Shown in pieces: positions 34,169 to 42,172 of a DNA stretch of 46,200 nucleotides. A program made the translations under genes and the position numbers. Positions within the stretch are counted from its first letter, which is position 1. Every line of letters starts with the position of its first letter. The stretch is from an uncultured Bacilli bacterium (GTDB taxonomy: Bacteria > Bacillota_I > Bacilli_A > RF39 > UBA660). The stretch covers positions 1 to 46,200 of the forward strand of contig CALVQE010000005.1 in NCBI GenBank assembly GCA_944355355.1, read 5' to 3'. The notes below the pieces were generated by a model that was not told where the DNA came from, made no database searches, and saw only the letters and a program-made list of their open reading frames with translations.

Positions 34169-35107
34169 ATGAATAAAGTTTGGACAAATATTTATACTTT
34201 ACAACGTCCAGAAATCGAAAAAAAATTTAGTATTGTCGTTGGTAACGACCTTCACTTCCATCCTAATTTAAAAACAGAAAAATTAAATAAAATCCTAAAT
34301 GAGATAGCTAAGTTTTCTCCTGAATACATTATGTTGCCAGGTGACATTATATCCTATACAGAAGCCACAGAAAGCACTTATGAAAGAAATCGTCTTCTTA
34401 AGTTATTTCAAGAATTTGGTGAAATTGCGCCGACAATGATCTCATTAGGCAGTCATGATTATTACAAGAAAGAAGACAAATTAAATCCCACCTTGGACAA
34501 AAGCCTTTATCATCAAATAAATGAGCTTCCAAACGTCCAAGTTCTTCACAATACACACTATATAGACGACCGTATTTATGTTGCCGGGATCACCCAATCT
34601 TATGGCTATTATCATCCAGGTGATAACTTTTCTAAACACTTAATAAAACCTGTAAAAGAAGACAAAGAAGTTCTATTAAAAGATCTTAAAGGTCATTTAA
34701 AAGAATTAAGAAATCTTCCTAAAGACAAGCTGAAATTTGTTCTAATACACTCCCCAATTCATGTTGATAGCATCGAAGCTCAAGCATACCTAAATGAATT
34801 TGATTATATTCTCTCTGGTCATATGCATAATGGCTGTGTTCCATCCTTTCTTCTTCACTTTTGGAAGTCTACTCGAGGCTTCATTGCCCCAAACGGTGCT
34901 TTATTTCCCAAAAATGAACGAGATACGCTCCGTTTTCAAGAAGATAAACTATTAGTAAACGGCCCACTGACAACCTTTCAACCAGACTCTACCTTAAAAT
35001 ATTATTTAAATGAACTTTTCCCCGCTTATTTAAGTGTTCTAGAATTTACAAAATACTCTGAAGACAAAGAAAACAAAAAAATTCCTAAACGAACCCTCTA
35101 TCGTTAG
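34169..35107 (+). CDS. Calcineurin-like metallophosphoesterase
   Basis: A 312-residue protein with the metallophosphoesterase motifs in order: GNDLHFH (Asp27, His29), PGDII (Asp59), GSHDYY (94-99), LIHSPIH and SGHMHNG. The usual GNH[D/E] motif reads GSHD, so the metal-bridging Asn is Ser here, which could lower or change activity. The YkuE-like layout suggests a membrane-surface or lipid-linked substrate, but no signal peptide or membrane segment is obvious. AAGAGGAAA precedes the ATG. The terminator stem includes the stop. Confidence 0.88.
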   Translation: MNKVWTNIYTLQRPEIEKKFSIVVGNDLHFHPNLKTEKLNKILNEIAKFSPEYIMLPGDIISYTEATESTYERNRLLKLFQEFGEIAPTMISLGSHDYYKKEDKLNPTLDKSLYHQINELPNVQVLHNTHYIDDRIYVAGITQSYGYYHPGDNFSKHLIKPVKEDKEVLLKDLKGHLKELRNLPKDKLKFVLIHSPIHVDSIEAQAYLNEFDYILSGHMHNGCVPSFLLHFWKSTRGFIAPNGALFPKNERDTLRFQEDKLLVNGPLTTFQPDSTLKYYLNELFPAYLSVLEFTKYSEDKENKKIPKRTLYR

Positions 35108-35122
35108 GAATTTTTATTTTTG
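35077..35122. terminator. Bidirectional terminator
   Basis: A 13-bp stem with one extra A (35079-35092 with 35101-35113), A run left and T run right, between converging genes. Both coding sequences end inside it. Confidence 0.85.
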
Positions 35123-35953
35123 CAATCTTTCCTCATCAGAATAAGGAATCTCTTCTACAGTATAGCCATAATTTGCTTCATCAATAGTAAGATACCCGTA
35201 ACCAGGAAATCCAAAAAAGGAATACGGAAAAGCATAATTATCTTGAAAATTTTGATTTTCGTCTTGAATACGATCAACTTTTCCTTGTATACCAGCCATC
35301 CATTCAACGAGTAATCCCCGCAACGTCTTGTAATATTTTAACTTTTCCCTAAAGCCTTTTGAAAGCCTTTTATAATCCATTTGCATATAACATTGTTGTA
35401 AATATTCCTTGACCTTATAATCCACAATAGAACCACTTGATGCCACATAACGTCTAGTAATATTATTAGACGTTACCAAAGTAAGTAATAACTGTACCAA
35501 AATTTCAAAATATGGATCAACCGTTCCATCAAGTCGTGTATCAATCCTTTTATCTCTAGAACGATTTAAAATTTTTTGCTTTCTAGATTCAGCCAAAGAA
35601 GAAATAGCAGTCACAATTTTATCATTTAATTGTTCATTAAGTGTCGTAGGCTTAAACAAACAACAATAAACTTTCAAATCACGGTAAAAAATAGGATAAT
35701 CTTTTCCTTCTACATCCCAAGTATGCTTTTGAGCTTCCTTTTTCACCCGTACAATAAACAACTCTAACCGATCACCTTGTAATCTAGGATATCTTTGCTG
35801 TAAATGGGCTTTAAATTCGTCTTCCGTATACAAAGAAGTTAAAAGATCTATTTCAGTGATATCATTAAACTGAATCTCCCCAATAGGAACAGTATCACAA
35901 ATATGACCATCTAAAGAATACATCAAATAATAAAATGGACCGCTTTTTTTCAC
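35114..35953 (-). CDS. Unknown conserved-looking cytoplasmic protein
   Basis: A 279-residue protein that I do not recognise. It begins FYYLMYSLDGHICDTVPIGE, has a charged helical middle (SSLAESRKQKILNRSRDKR) and ends in an aromatic, Gly-rich segment (FPYSFFGFPGYGYLTIDEANYGY). No signal peptide or membrane helix is seen. The start is GTG at 35953, 6 bases after AAGGTG. TAAAATAAA upstream may be its -10. It stands alone between xerD and the phosphoesterase. Confidence 0.7.
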   Translation of the reverse strand: MKKSGPFYYLMYSLDGHICDTVPIGEIQFNDITEIDLLTSLYTEDEFKAHLQQRYPRLQGDRLELFIVRVKKEAQKHTWDVEGKDYPIFYRDLKVYCCLFKPTTLNEQLNDKIVTAISSLAESRKQKILNRSRDKRIDTRLDGTVDPYFEILVQLLLTLVTSNNITRRYVASSGSIVDYKVKEYLQQCYMQMDYKRLSKGFREKLKYYKTLRGLLVEWMAGIQGKVDRIQDENQNFQDNYAFPYSFFGFPGYGYLTIDEANYGYTVEEIPYSDEERLQK

Positions 35954-36063
35954 AAAAACACCTTCTTGTCTTTATTTTAACTTAAAATACCAATGATTGG
36001 CAATCAAAAGCGTGTATGGTTTTTAAAAAAACTACCATAATACTAGTGGGAGGTAAAAAAGAA

Positions 36064-36171
36064 ATGAAAAAAAATGAAAAACGTGATTCTAGAAAACAAC
36101 AACGCAACGAAAAGAAAAATCAAAACCAAAAGCAAAATTCTAGAAAAGAAGAAAATAACAGAAATTGTTAA
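36064..36171 (+). CDS. Very basic 35-residue peptide
   Basis: An ORF of Lys, Arg, Asn and Gln residues (MKKNEKRDSRKQQRNEKKNQ...NRNC). A GGGAGGT site lies 9 bases before the ATG and a terminator follows 10 bases after the stop, so it is a plausible small gene. CATAAT at 36035-36040 could be its -10. It might bind nucleic acid, but nothing recognisable is present. Confidence 0.5.
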   Translation: MKKNEKRDSRKQQRNEKKNQNQKQNSRKEENNRNC

Positions 36172-36181
36172 TAATACCTCG

Positions 36182-36217
36182 AAAAGGAATGACGATGACT
36201 TCATTCCTTTTCTTTTT
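36182..36217. terminator. Bidirectional terminator at the xerD end
   Basis: A perfect 11-bp stem AAAAGGAATGA/TCATTCCTTTT (36182-36192 with 36201-36211) followed by T6. The xerD stop lies in the right arm. Confidence 0.85.
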
Positions 36218-37115
36218 TGGCTCTTGGATGAGCACTTTCATATTCCTCTTTCATTTTTTCATTAGAAACATGCGTATAAATCTGCGTAGTGGAAATATCA
36301 CTATGACCTAAAAGCTCCTGGATAACCCGTAAATCGGCACCATTCTTAAGTAAATGAGTCGCAAAGGAGTGTCTTAAAACATGAGGAGAAACATCCTTTT
36401 TAATCCCAACCTTAACACATAATTCCTTTAAAAGCTTATACAACCCTTGTCTCGTAATTGGTGTCCCACGATTATTCAAAAACAACTCATCATAATTTTT
36501 TCCTTTCTTAACCAGTAATCCCCGATAATCCTTTAAATAAAGACTCAAATACTTTTTAGCTGTCTCATTAAAAGGAATAATCCGCTCTTTACTCCCCTTC
36601 CCTTCTACCTTAACGCAATCGTTATCGAAATCAACCATATAAAACTTTAAAGAAAGAAGTTCTGAAACACGCATACCCGTTGCATATAAAAGCTCAAGCA
36701 TAGCTTTAGTTCGATAATCATAAGCTGTTTTTAAAGGAAATGACAATAACAAATCCACTTCCTCATAACTAAGATACTTAGGAAGTCTTTCCGTTAATTT
36801 AGGCATTAAAACCCCATCACAAGGATTTTTACTCAATCGCTCATTGTCGACCAAAAAGCCATAAAAACTGCGTAAAACCGTTAAATAATGTGCTTTCGTT
36901 GTCTCTTTTTGATGAACTGTTTGAATAAAATGCTCAATATCCTCTTTAGAAACCTTTAATAGATCTTTATTCTTACCTAAATAAGTCCAAAACGTATACA
37001 AGTTATTTTCATAAGATTCTACCGTATTTGAACTTAACTTTCTCTCATACTTTAAAATACGAATATATTCCTCCATCACTGGCGGTAAACACTCTTTTTC
37101 TATTACTCTTTTCAT
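36201..37115 (-). CDS. xerD: Tyrosine recombinase XerD/XerC type
   Basis: A 304-residue site-specific recombinase for chromosome dimer resolution at dif. The N-terminal SAM-like domain reads MEEYIRILKYERKLSSNTVESY. The catalytic residues appear in order: Arg in YATGMRVSELLSL, Lys in KGSKERIIP, His-Arg in HVLRHSFATHLL, His in LGHSDISTTQ and Tyr in IYTHV. The ATG at 37115 has no Shine-Dalgarno site but lies 6 bases after a consensus promoter, so the mRNA may be leaderless. An ATG 12 codons later would give a family-typical N-terminus and cannot be ruled out. The gene is divergent from rarA with overlapping promoters. Confidence 0.93.
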   Translation of the reverse strand: MKRVIEKECLPPVMEEYIRILKYERKLSSNTVESYENNLYTFWTYLGKNKDLLKVSKEDIEHFIQTVHQKETTKAHYLTVLRSFYGFLVDNERLSKNPCDGVLMPKLTERLPKYLSYEEVDLLLSFPLKTAYDYRTKAMLELLYATGMRVSELLSLKFYMVDFDNDCVKVEGKGSKERIIPFNETAKKYLSLYLKDYRGLLVKKGKNYDELFLNNRGTPITRQGLYKLLKELCVKVGIKKDVSPHVLRHSFATHLLKNGADLRVIQELLGHSDISTTQIYTHVSNEKMKEEYESAHPRAKKEKE

Positions 37116-37121
37116 ACTATT

Positions 37122-37150
37122 AGTATAACGATTTTGCTTTTCCTTGTCAA
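37122..37150 (-). promoter_or_regulatory. Consensus promoter of xerD, leaderless arrangement
   Basis: TTGACA (37145-37150), 17 bases, TATACT (37122-37127). Transcription 7 bases downstream would start at the A of the ATG at 37115. Confidence 0.8.
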
Positions 37151-37162
37151 ATCTGGTACAAT
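37134..37162 (+). promoter_or_regulatory. Promoter of rarA, overlapping that of xerD
   Basis: TTGCTT (37134-37139), 17 bases, TACAAT (37157-37162), followed by AAGGTGA and the ATG at 37181. Confidence 0.7.
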
Positions 37163-37180
37163 AGTCTAAGGTGATTACAA

Positions 37181-38380
37181 ATGGAAATACTAGCCAATCA
37201 AATGCGTCCCAAAACACTAAGTGAAGTTTTTGGCCAACAACATCTTATCGGAGAAAATAAAGTTCTTTCTAATCTAGTTCAAAACAAACATATCGTATCG
37301 ATGATCCTCTATGGCCGTCCTGGTACAGGAAAAACTTCCATTGCTAATGCCATCGTTCATGACTTAAAAAAGCCTTATAAATTTATGAATGCTACAATTA
37401 ATAATAAAAGTGATTTCGATATAGCCATCGAAGAAGCCAAAATGGAAGGCGATATGATCCTAATTATCGATGAAATTCATCGCATGAACAAAGATAAACA
37501 AGACCTTCTTCTTCCCTATATTGAATCAGGCTTAATTACCTTAATTGGCCTCACTACATCCAATCCCTATCATAAAATAAACCCAGCCATCCGTAGCCGC
37601 GTTCAAATATTCGAACTTCATGACCTAACTGTTGAAGACATCAAAGTTGGCTTAAAACGTGCAACGACTAAACTTCCAGACTGTCAAATTGATGAAGAAT
37701 GCTTAGAGTTTATTGCCACATCTGCTAGTGGAGATGTTAGAAGTGCCATGAATTTATTAGAAACCGCTTATTACTCCACCAAAGACCATCATATCACTTT
37801 AGAAACCTTAAAAAACATTCAATCCAAACCTGTTTTCTTTCACGATAAAAATGAAGATGGACACTACGACGTCTTATCCGCCTTCCAAAAATCCATTCGC
37901 GGCAGTGATGTAGATGCCTCATTACATTACCTAGCTAGACTAATTGAAGCCGGTGACTTAGACAGCATCTACCGTAGAATGAGTGTCATTGCCTATGAAG
38001 ATATTGGCCTTGCCAACCCGTCCATTGGTCCCAAAGTGATGGCTGCCATTGAAGCCTCAGAACTCGTAGGGCTTCCAGAAGCAAGAATTCCTCTAGGAAC
38101 CATCGTTACCGAAATGGCTTTATCCCCTAAATCAAACTCAGCGCATCTAGCCTTAGATGAAGCCTTAAATGACATTCACAAAGGCAATACAGGCAACGTT
38201 CCAGATCATATCAAAACCAATAGTCAAACCTATTTATATCCTCATAATTATAAAAATGACTACGTTCGCCAAGAATACTTACCAAAAAACTTGCGTGGCA
38301 AAAAATACTATCATCCAAAAGACAACAAATACGAAAATAGCCTAAACAAACTATGGCAAGAAAGGACAGGAAACAAATGA
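37181..38380 (+). CDS. rarA: Replication-associated recombination protein A (RarA/MgsA)
   Basis: A 399-residue AAA+ ATPase acting at stalled replication forks. It begins with the family signature LANQMRPKTLSEVFGQQHLIG. Walker A is GRPGTGKTS near 46, Walker B LIIDEIHRMNKDKQD near 96, and sensor 1 GLTTSNPYHKIN. The C-terminal MgsA domain (SAFQKSIRGSDVDASLHYLARLIEAGD and YEDIGLANP) is complete. It is slightly shorter than the Bacillus protein. Its TGA stop overlaps the gpsA start (ATGA). Confidence 0.97.
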   Translation: MEILANQMRPKTLSEVFGQQHLIGENKVLSNLVQNKHIVSMILYGRPGTGKTSIANAIVHDLKKPYKFMNATINNKSDFDIAIEEAKMEGDMILIIDEIHRMNKDKQDLLLPYIESGLITLIGLTTSNPYHKINPAIRSRVQIFELHDLTVEDIKVGLKRATTKLPDCQIDEECLEFIATSASGDVRSAMNLLETAYYSTKDHHITLETLKNIQSKPVFFHDKNEDGHYDVLSAFQKSIRGSDVDASLHYLARLIEAGDLDSIYRRMSVIAYEDIGLANPSIGPKVMAAIEASELVGLPEARIPLGTIVTEMALSPKSNSAHLALDEALNDIHKGNTGNVPDHIKTNSQTYLYPHNYKNDYVRQEYLPKNLRGKKYYHPKDNKYENSLNKLWQERTGNK

Positions 38381-39312
38381 AAATCGCGCTTATTGGCAGT
38401 GGAAATTACAGCTTTGCCATTGCCTCATTACTTTTAGAAAAAACAAATAAACTTACAATGTGGAGTCACGATAAAACATTTACTTTACCTAAATCTTATC
38501 AAAAACAAATCACTCTAGAAACTGACTTAACAAAAACAATCCAAGAAAATAACATCATATTCTTATTAATCTCCAGCACTTACGTTGAAACCACCCTAGA
38601 AGATCTCCCAAAAAGCCTCTTTAAAAACAAACTCATCTTCATCGGTACAAAAGGTCTCTTACCTCATAAACCATACTATCTATCCAAGTACTTACGCAAA
38701 CAAAAACACATTCATCACTTAATTTACTTTGCCGGACCTAATCTAGCGAGTGACCTAAAACGTCTTACGCCAACCTCAATGACCTTTGCTATAACCAAAG
38801 CACGTCAAAAAAAACAAATCAAAAACCTTTTCCCAGACTTTATCAGCACACACTTTACCTACCTATTTGAACCCTTAGAACTAGCCAGTACCCTAAAAAA
38901 TATCTATGCCATCGGTTCAGGAATCTTAGAAGCAAAATACCAAAGCCAAAGCACAACCCTTGCCTACTTAAGCAAAGCCTATGATGAATGCCTATCCATA
39001 CTAGATCAAATCACCGATTACACAAAATATATGCGTGACTTTAAATACATTCCCTTAGATATCACTGGTGACTTTTTCTTAACTGGAACCATGAAAGAAA
39101 GTCGTAACAAAAAATATGGGACTCTCATTCATAACAAAGAAGCCAAAGCAAAATATGAACAAGAAAGTACCATAGAAGGCCTAGTAAATCTACCATATGC
39201 TTATGAATTCTTAAAAAAAAGGAAAGTCAAAGCTCCCCTATTCTATACTCTATATCAAATTATCATCCTCGAAAAAGATCCGAATACCCTCGAAGAAGTT
39301 ACCTTCCATTAA
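38377..39312 (+). CDS. gpsA: Glycerol-3-phosphate dehydrogenase (NAD(P)+), divergent
   Basis: A 311-residue enzyme of the GpsA family, which makes sn-glycerol-3-phosphate for phospholipids. The dinucleotide-binding GSGNYSFAIA (7-16), the catalytic Lys in LASTLKNIYAIGSGI near 174 and the DITGDFFLTGTMKESRNKKYG / TIEGL blocks are present. The substrate-binding region departs from the usual aGLGDL form. The ATG at 38377 follows GGACAGGA and overlaps the rarA stop; an in-frame ATG 8 codons upstream has no site. Its 3' end overlaps the converging tcdA gene by 14 bases. Confidence 0.85.
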   Translation: MKIALIGSGNYSFAIASLLLEKTNKLTMWSHDKTFTLPKSYQKQITLETDLTKTIQENNIIFLLISSTYVETTLEDLPKSLFKNKLIFIGTKGLLPHKPYYLSKYLRKQKHIHHLIYFAGPNLASDLKRLTPTSMTFAITKARQKKQIKNLFPDFISTHFTYLFEPLELASTLKNIYAIGSGILEAKYQSQSTTLAYLSKAYDECLSILDQITDYTKYMRDFKYIPLDITGDFFLTGTMKESRNKKYGTLIHNKEAKAKYEQESTIEGLVNLPYAYEFLKKRKVKAPLFYTLYQIIILEKDPNTLEEVTFH

Positions 39313-39976
39313 CTTCTTTTTCTATGTCTAAAATTACATAAGAAGCGAGCTTTGCCCCAGCTTCCATCACAACAGGACATAAAGAACCAAGTTGGGCTCG
39401 TTTTAAAGGCAATGTCCTACTCCAAAGAACCCTACTATTAAAACACTTTTTATCATCCTTTAACTCGCTACGAATTCGTTTTGCTAATGGATCATTATAC
39501 GTATCTTGAATTTTAACAACCTGAAAATCACCAAGAATACGATTAGCCGTTCCCATACATGAAATAAGCTTCTTAGAGCCCCTAAAAACCTTCATTAAAG
39601 CCACCTTAACACTAACCGTATCACAAGCATCAATGACATAATCAAACTTATCAAAATCCATTTTAAAAACACTTTTCTCATCAAGTCTTTCATCTATACC
39701 TTGAATATCTATATCCGGATAAATCAGTTTAGCCCGTTTAACTCCTTCAAGAACCTTAGAATTACCAATACTATCTCGCGTAGCCAAAATTTGTCGATTT
39801 AAATTAGACTCTTCAAACACATCACAATCGACAATCGTAACATGCCCAACACCAGATCGAATTAAACACTCCAAAGTATATCCCCCAACACCACCAAGAC
39901 CAATAAGAAGTATATGGCAGTTCTTTAATCTATCTAAAACCTCATTACCTAAAAGAGTACTCGTCCGTTCAAACAT
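39299..39976 (-). CDS. tcdA: tRNA threonylcarbamoyladenosine dehydratase TcdA
   Basis: A 225-residue E1-like enzyme (ThiF/HesA superfamily; YgdL/CsdL) that cyclises t6A37 in ANN-reading tRNAs. The ATP-binding loop LLIGLGGVGGYTLECLIRSG, the IVDCDVFEESNLNRQ segment and the DACDTVSVK and SCMGTANR blocks are typical. The start is ATG at 39976, 6 bases after AAAGGA; the frame stays open upstream into the 6S RNA but no binding site is there. The 6S-tcdA adjacency matches Bacillus, where bsrA/ssrS lies by yrvM. Confidence 0.94.
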   Translation of the reverse strand: MFERTSTLLGNEVLDRLKNCHILLIGLGGVGGYTLECLIRSGVGHVTIVDCDVFEESNLNRQILATRDSIGNSKVLEGVKRAKLIYPDIDIQGIDERLDEKSVFKMDFDKFDYVIDACDTVSVKVALMKVFRGSKKLISCMGTANRILGDFQVVKIQDTYNDPLAKRIRSELKDDKKCFNSRVLWSRTLPLKRAQLGSLCPVVMEAGAKLASYVILDIEKEVNGR

Positions 39977-39999
39977 AACATATCCTTTCCAAACATAAA

Positions 40000-40168
40000 A
40001 AAAACCAAATGCAAGCAGTGTGATAAAATCCCGCTCACTCGCAGGTGGGCATCTCACTTATGCTTTAGGATCCTAATTCACTTAATGGATTAGTTTTCTA
40101 CACCACATAAGGTTCTGATTCCCTTATATCACCATAGTCGGTTTTATGTAACTATCCTACATTTGGTA
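40000..40168 (-). ncRNA. ssrS: 6S RNA
   Basis: A gene-free stretch of about 169 bases behind a strong promoter. Its ends pair as a closing stem: ACCAAATG at the 5' end (near 40160-40167) with CATTTGGT at the 3' end (near 40003-40010), followed by T8. Inside lie long complementary arms with an unpaired centre, the usual shape of 6S RNA, which mimics an open promoter and binds sigma-A RNA polymerase. The position directly upstream of tcdA and near rarA is the conserved 6S location in Firmicutes. The identification rests on position, size, promoter and end pairing, not on a covariance search. Confidence 0.82.
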
Positions 40169-40173
40169 ATTAA

Positions 40174-40202
40174 ATTATACTATAGATATCTCAATATAAC
40201 AA
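40174..40202 (-). promoter_or_regulatory. Promoter of 6S RNA
   Basis: TTGTTA (40197-40202), 17 bases, TATAAT (40174-40179) on the minus strand. Confidence 0.85.
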
Positions 40203-40226
40203 GTAATTTTACACAATTTGACAACC

Positions 40227-42170
40227 CTAAACACTTTCAACGGAATACGGATTACTAGCACTTCCATCACCAGATTTTAGACTATCAACCTTTAGATTTA
40301 TAACGGGCCTTACACCATACGAGTTATACACGTAGTTGTTGCCGTCCGCATTACCGTTCGAATTGACGAAACGAACAATCGCACCGCTGCCATTGAAGTT
40401 GTAAGGCGACATAGTCCAGTAAGTGTTGCCTGTATATAAATAGTAACCTGAATTAGAAATACCATATCCTTCGGATCCTCCGGCTAAATAGACTTCATCT
40501 GTGTTTATAAGTCCGATTGGATACGTTAAATCTCCATTGCCTGTGACTTCATCATCTACTGTAAATCGATCATTTTGATTTGAACATGTAAGTCGTATTC
40601 CATTACTTGAACTATCCCATCTATACTTTGTTGGCTCTACTCCGTAGCCTAATTGATTATAACTAGAACTCGTATTAGAACCTAAGCTTCGATAGTTACA
40701 AAATAAGGTATCTGCTATATAACTCTCATATTCTGTTCCAGATAAATGCTCTTCATACCAGTTATCTAAATAAGCTTTGATATCACTGTCATTTGTGTTT
40801 GTTTGAGCTTTCTCCATTGAAGTTGTTCCATATCTCACATAAGCATATCCAACTTCTGCATCTGTACTTACACTAACACTAGTGACTTTGTAGACATAAT
40901 TAACGGATGTACTTGCATTGGTGCTATTCATCGTATACCATCCAACATATTCTTCACTCATATCACTTCCAAGTACTCCTACCGGATCCACTAAAGTAAA
41001 CTGATCTGTCTCTTCGTTATAACTATAAGACTGTGCATAATACTTTGTTTCTGTAGTTTTATGCGTATTTGTACTATGCGCTATACTTCCTTCAGTAATT
41101 CCATCGCGATTACCATACATATAACCTACTCCTGCATTATCATAATTTACATATGCACTTGAACTTTCCCGAATGTTATCCTTCTTCCAATAATTATTAT
41201 AACGACTTGTTCCTATTTGAGTATAATCTGTGTCTCTATCATTATAGCCATTTTTTAAAACATCACTCTTGTTTGGTAAAGCATCAATGACGCTGGCATC
41301 TCCAGCATAAATCATCCTTATACTTCCGTCTCCATTAATTCTTAGTATTCGCCAGTAATATCCTCCAAACTTTACCCAATTGTTTTCTACATTTCCGCGG
41401 TAGTAATAACTTGTTCCATAATCATCTGGGGCACTACATAAGTAACCATTGGTGTCTTCAGCAGCAGTCACCTCTACTGTGCCATCTTCATTCACAGTTG
41501 GACATCCTTCAGCGGTATCTGCATCTGCTAAGATACTACATTGAATGGAATCTTCTCCATATTTATCTACACATTGTTCATAGCCTGTTGGCATATGATC
41601 TATGTAACTGGCAATGATGGTGACTTTACTATTGAATACTTTATTCATTGAATCCGTATCATTTGCTGTTACATTTTCATCCATCCATAATCTTAAGTCG
41701 TATGTCACACTTTCATTGTGGTCTAAATAGCCTGTTGTTAGTTTGAATGATGTTGTTGCATTATCTAGTGTTGGTTGAACTACTTCATTAGAAGATAGTA
41801 AGACTGGTGTATTCTCGCCTAACATGACTTTTAAATAACTATAGTTTGTTAAAGTAGAATCATTTGTAACTTCTAAGTTTATTTGATAAGAAGCATAGGA
41901 AGAACATTGATTTGTTATAGTAAATGTATATGGTGTTAAAGTCTTTCCTTCTTCATCGGTTATTGGATAAGCTTTATTTAAAGATATGGCTTCTGTATCT
42001 TCTTTAAAAGTGATATTGAAACAATCTGTCGCGACAACATTAGTATTTGTTTGTTGGAAGTTTAAGATCCAAGCAGCAAAGGATACACCTATTACACCTA
42101 AAATAACAAATACTAAGAAAAGAATTAAAGTCTTTTTATTCTCGGTTATTCTCTTTATCTGATCAATCAT
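40227..42170 (-). CDS. Anchored surface protein with variable C-terminal domain (DGR target 1)
   Basis: A 647-residue surface protein. An N-terminal membrane helix (LILFLVFVILGVIGVSFAAW) is followed by the anchor-proximal module DCFNITFKED, AYPITDEEG, PYTFTITNQC and YDLRLWMDENV. A Cys-rich linker (CVDKYGEDSIQCSILADAD) and YYYRGNVENNWVKFGGYYWRI, a pattern of DUF6273-type C-type-lectin/FGE-like domains, come next. The last 60 residues run from YYLYTGNTYWTMSP to YGVRPVINLK and contain the variable block at 40323-40403. AAGGAG precedes the ATG at 42170, inside the end of the upstream paralogue, so the two are one operon. Likely a displayed binding protein; the ligand is unknown. Confidence 0.8.
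   Translation of the reverse strand: MIDQIKRITENKKTLILFLVFVILGVIGVSFAAWILNFQQTNTNVVATDCFNITFKEDTEAISLNKAYPITDEEGKTLTPYTFTITNQCSSYASYQINLEVTNDSTLTNYSYLKVMLGENTPVLLSSNEVVQPTLDNATTSFKLTTGYLDHNESVTYDLRLWMDENVTANDTDSMNKVFNSKVTIIASYIDHMPTGYEQCVDKYGEDSIQCSILADADTAEGCPTVNEDGTVEVTAAEDTNGYLCSAPDDYGTSYYYRGNVENNWVKFGGYYWRILRINGDGSIRMIYAGDASVIDALPNKSDVLKNGYNDRDTDYTQIGTSRYNNYWKKDNIRESSSAYVNYDNAGVGYMYGNRDGITEGSIAHSTNTHKTTETKYYAQSYSYNEETDQFTLVDPVGVLGSDMSEEYVGWYTMNSTNASTSVNYVYKVTSVSVSTDAEVGYAYVRYGTTSMEKAQTNTNDSDIKAYLDNWYEEHLSGTEYESYIADTLFCNYRSLGSNTSSSYNQLGYGVEPTKYRWDSSSNGIRLTCSNQNDRFTVDDEVTGNGDLTYPIGLINTDEVYLAGGSEGYGISNSGYYLYTGNTYWTMSPYNFNGSGAIVRFVNSNGNADGNNYVYNSYGVRPVINLKVDSLKSGDGSASNPYSVESV
40323..40403 (-). 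repeat. Variable region 1 (DGR-like)
   Basis: Twenty-seven codons aligned without gaps to 42269-42349. Sixteen codons differ, all NNY codons changed at base 1 and/or 2. Eleven are identical to the base. It is richer in G+C than the rest of the gene and rich in AAC/AAT here. Identical DNA flanks both sides (TGTCGCCT before, GGTGTAAGGCCCGTTATAAA after). Confidence 0.75.
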
Positions 42171-42172
42171 AC

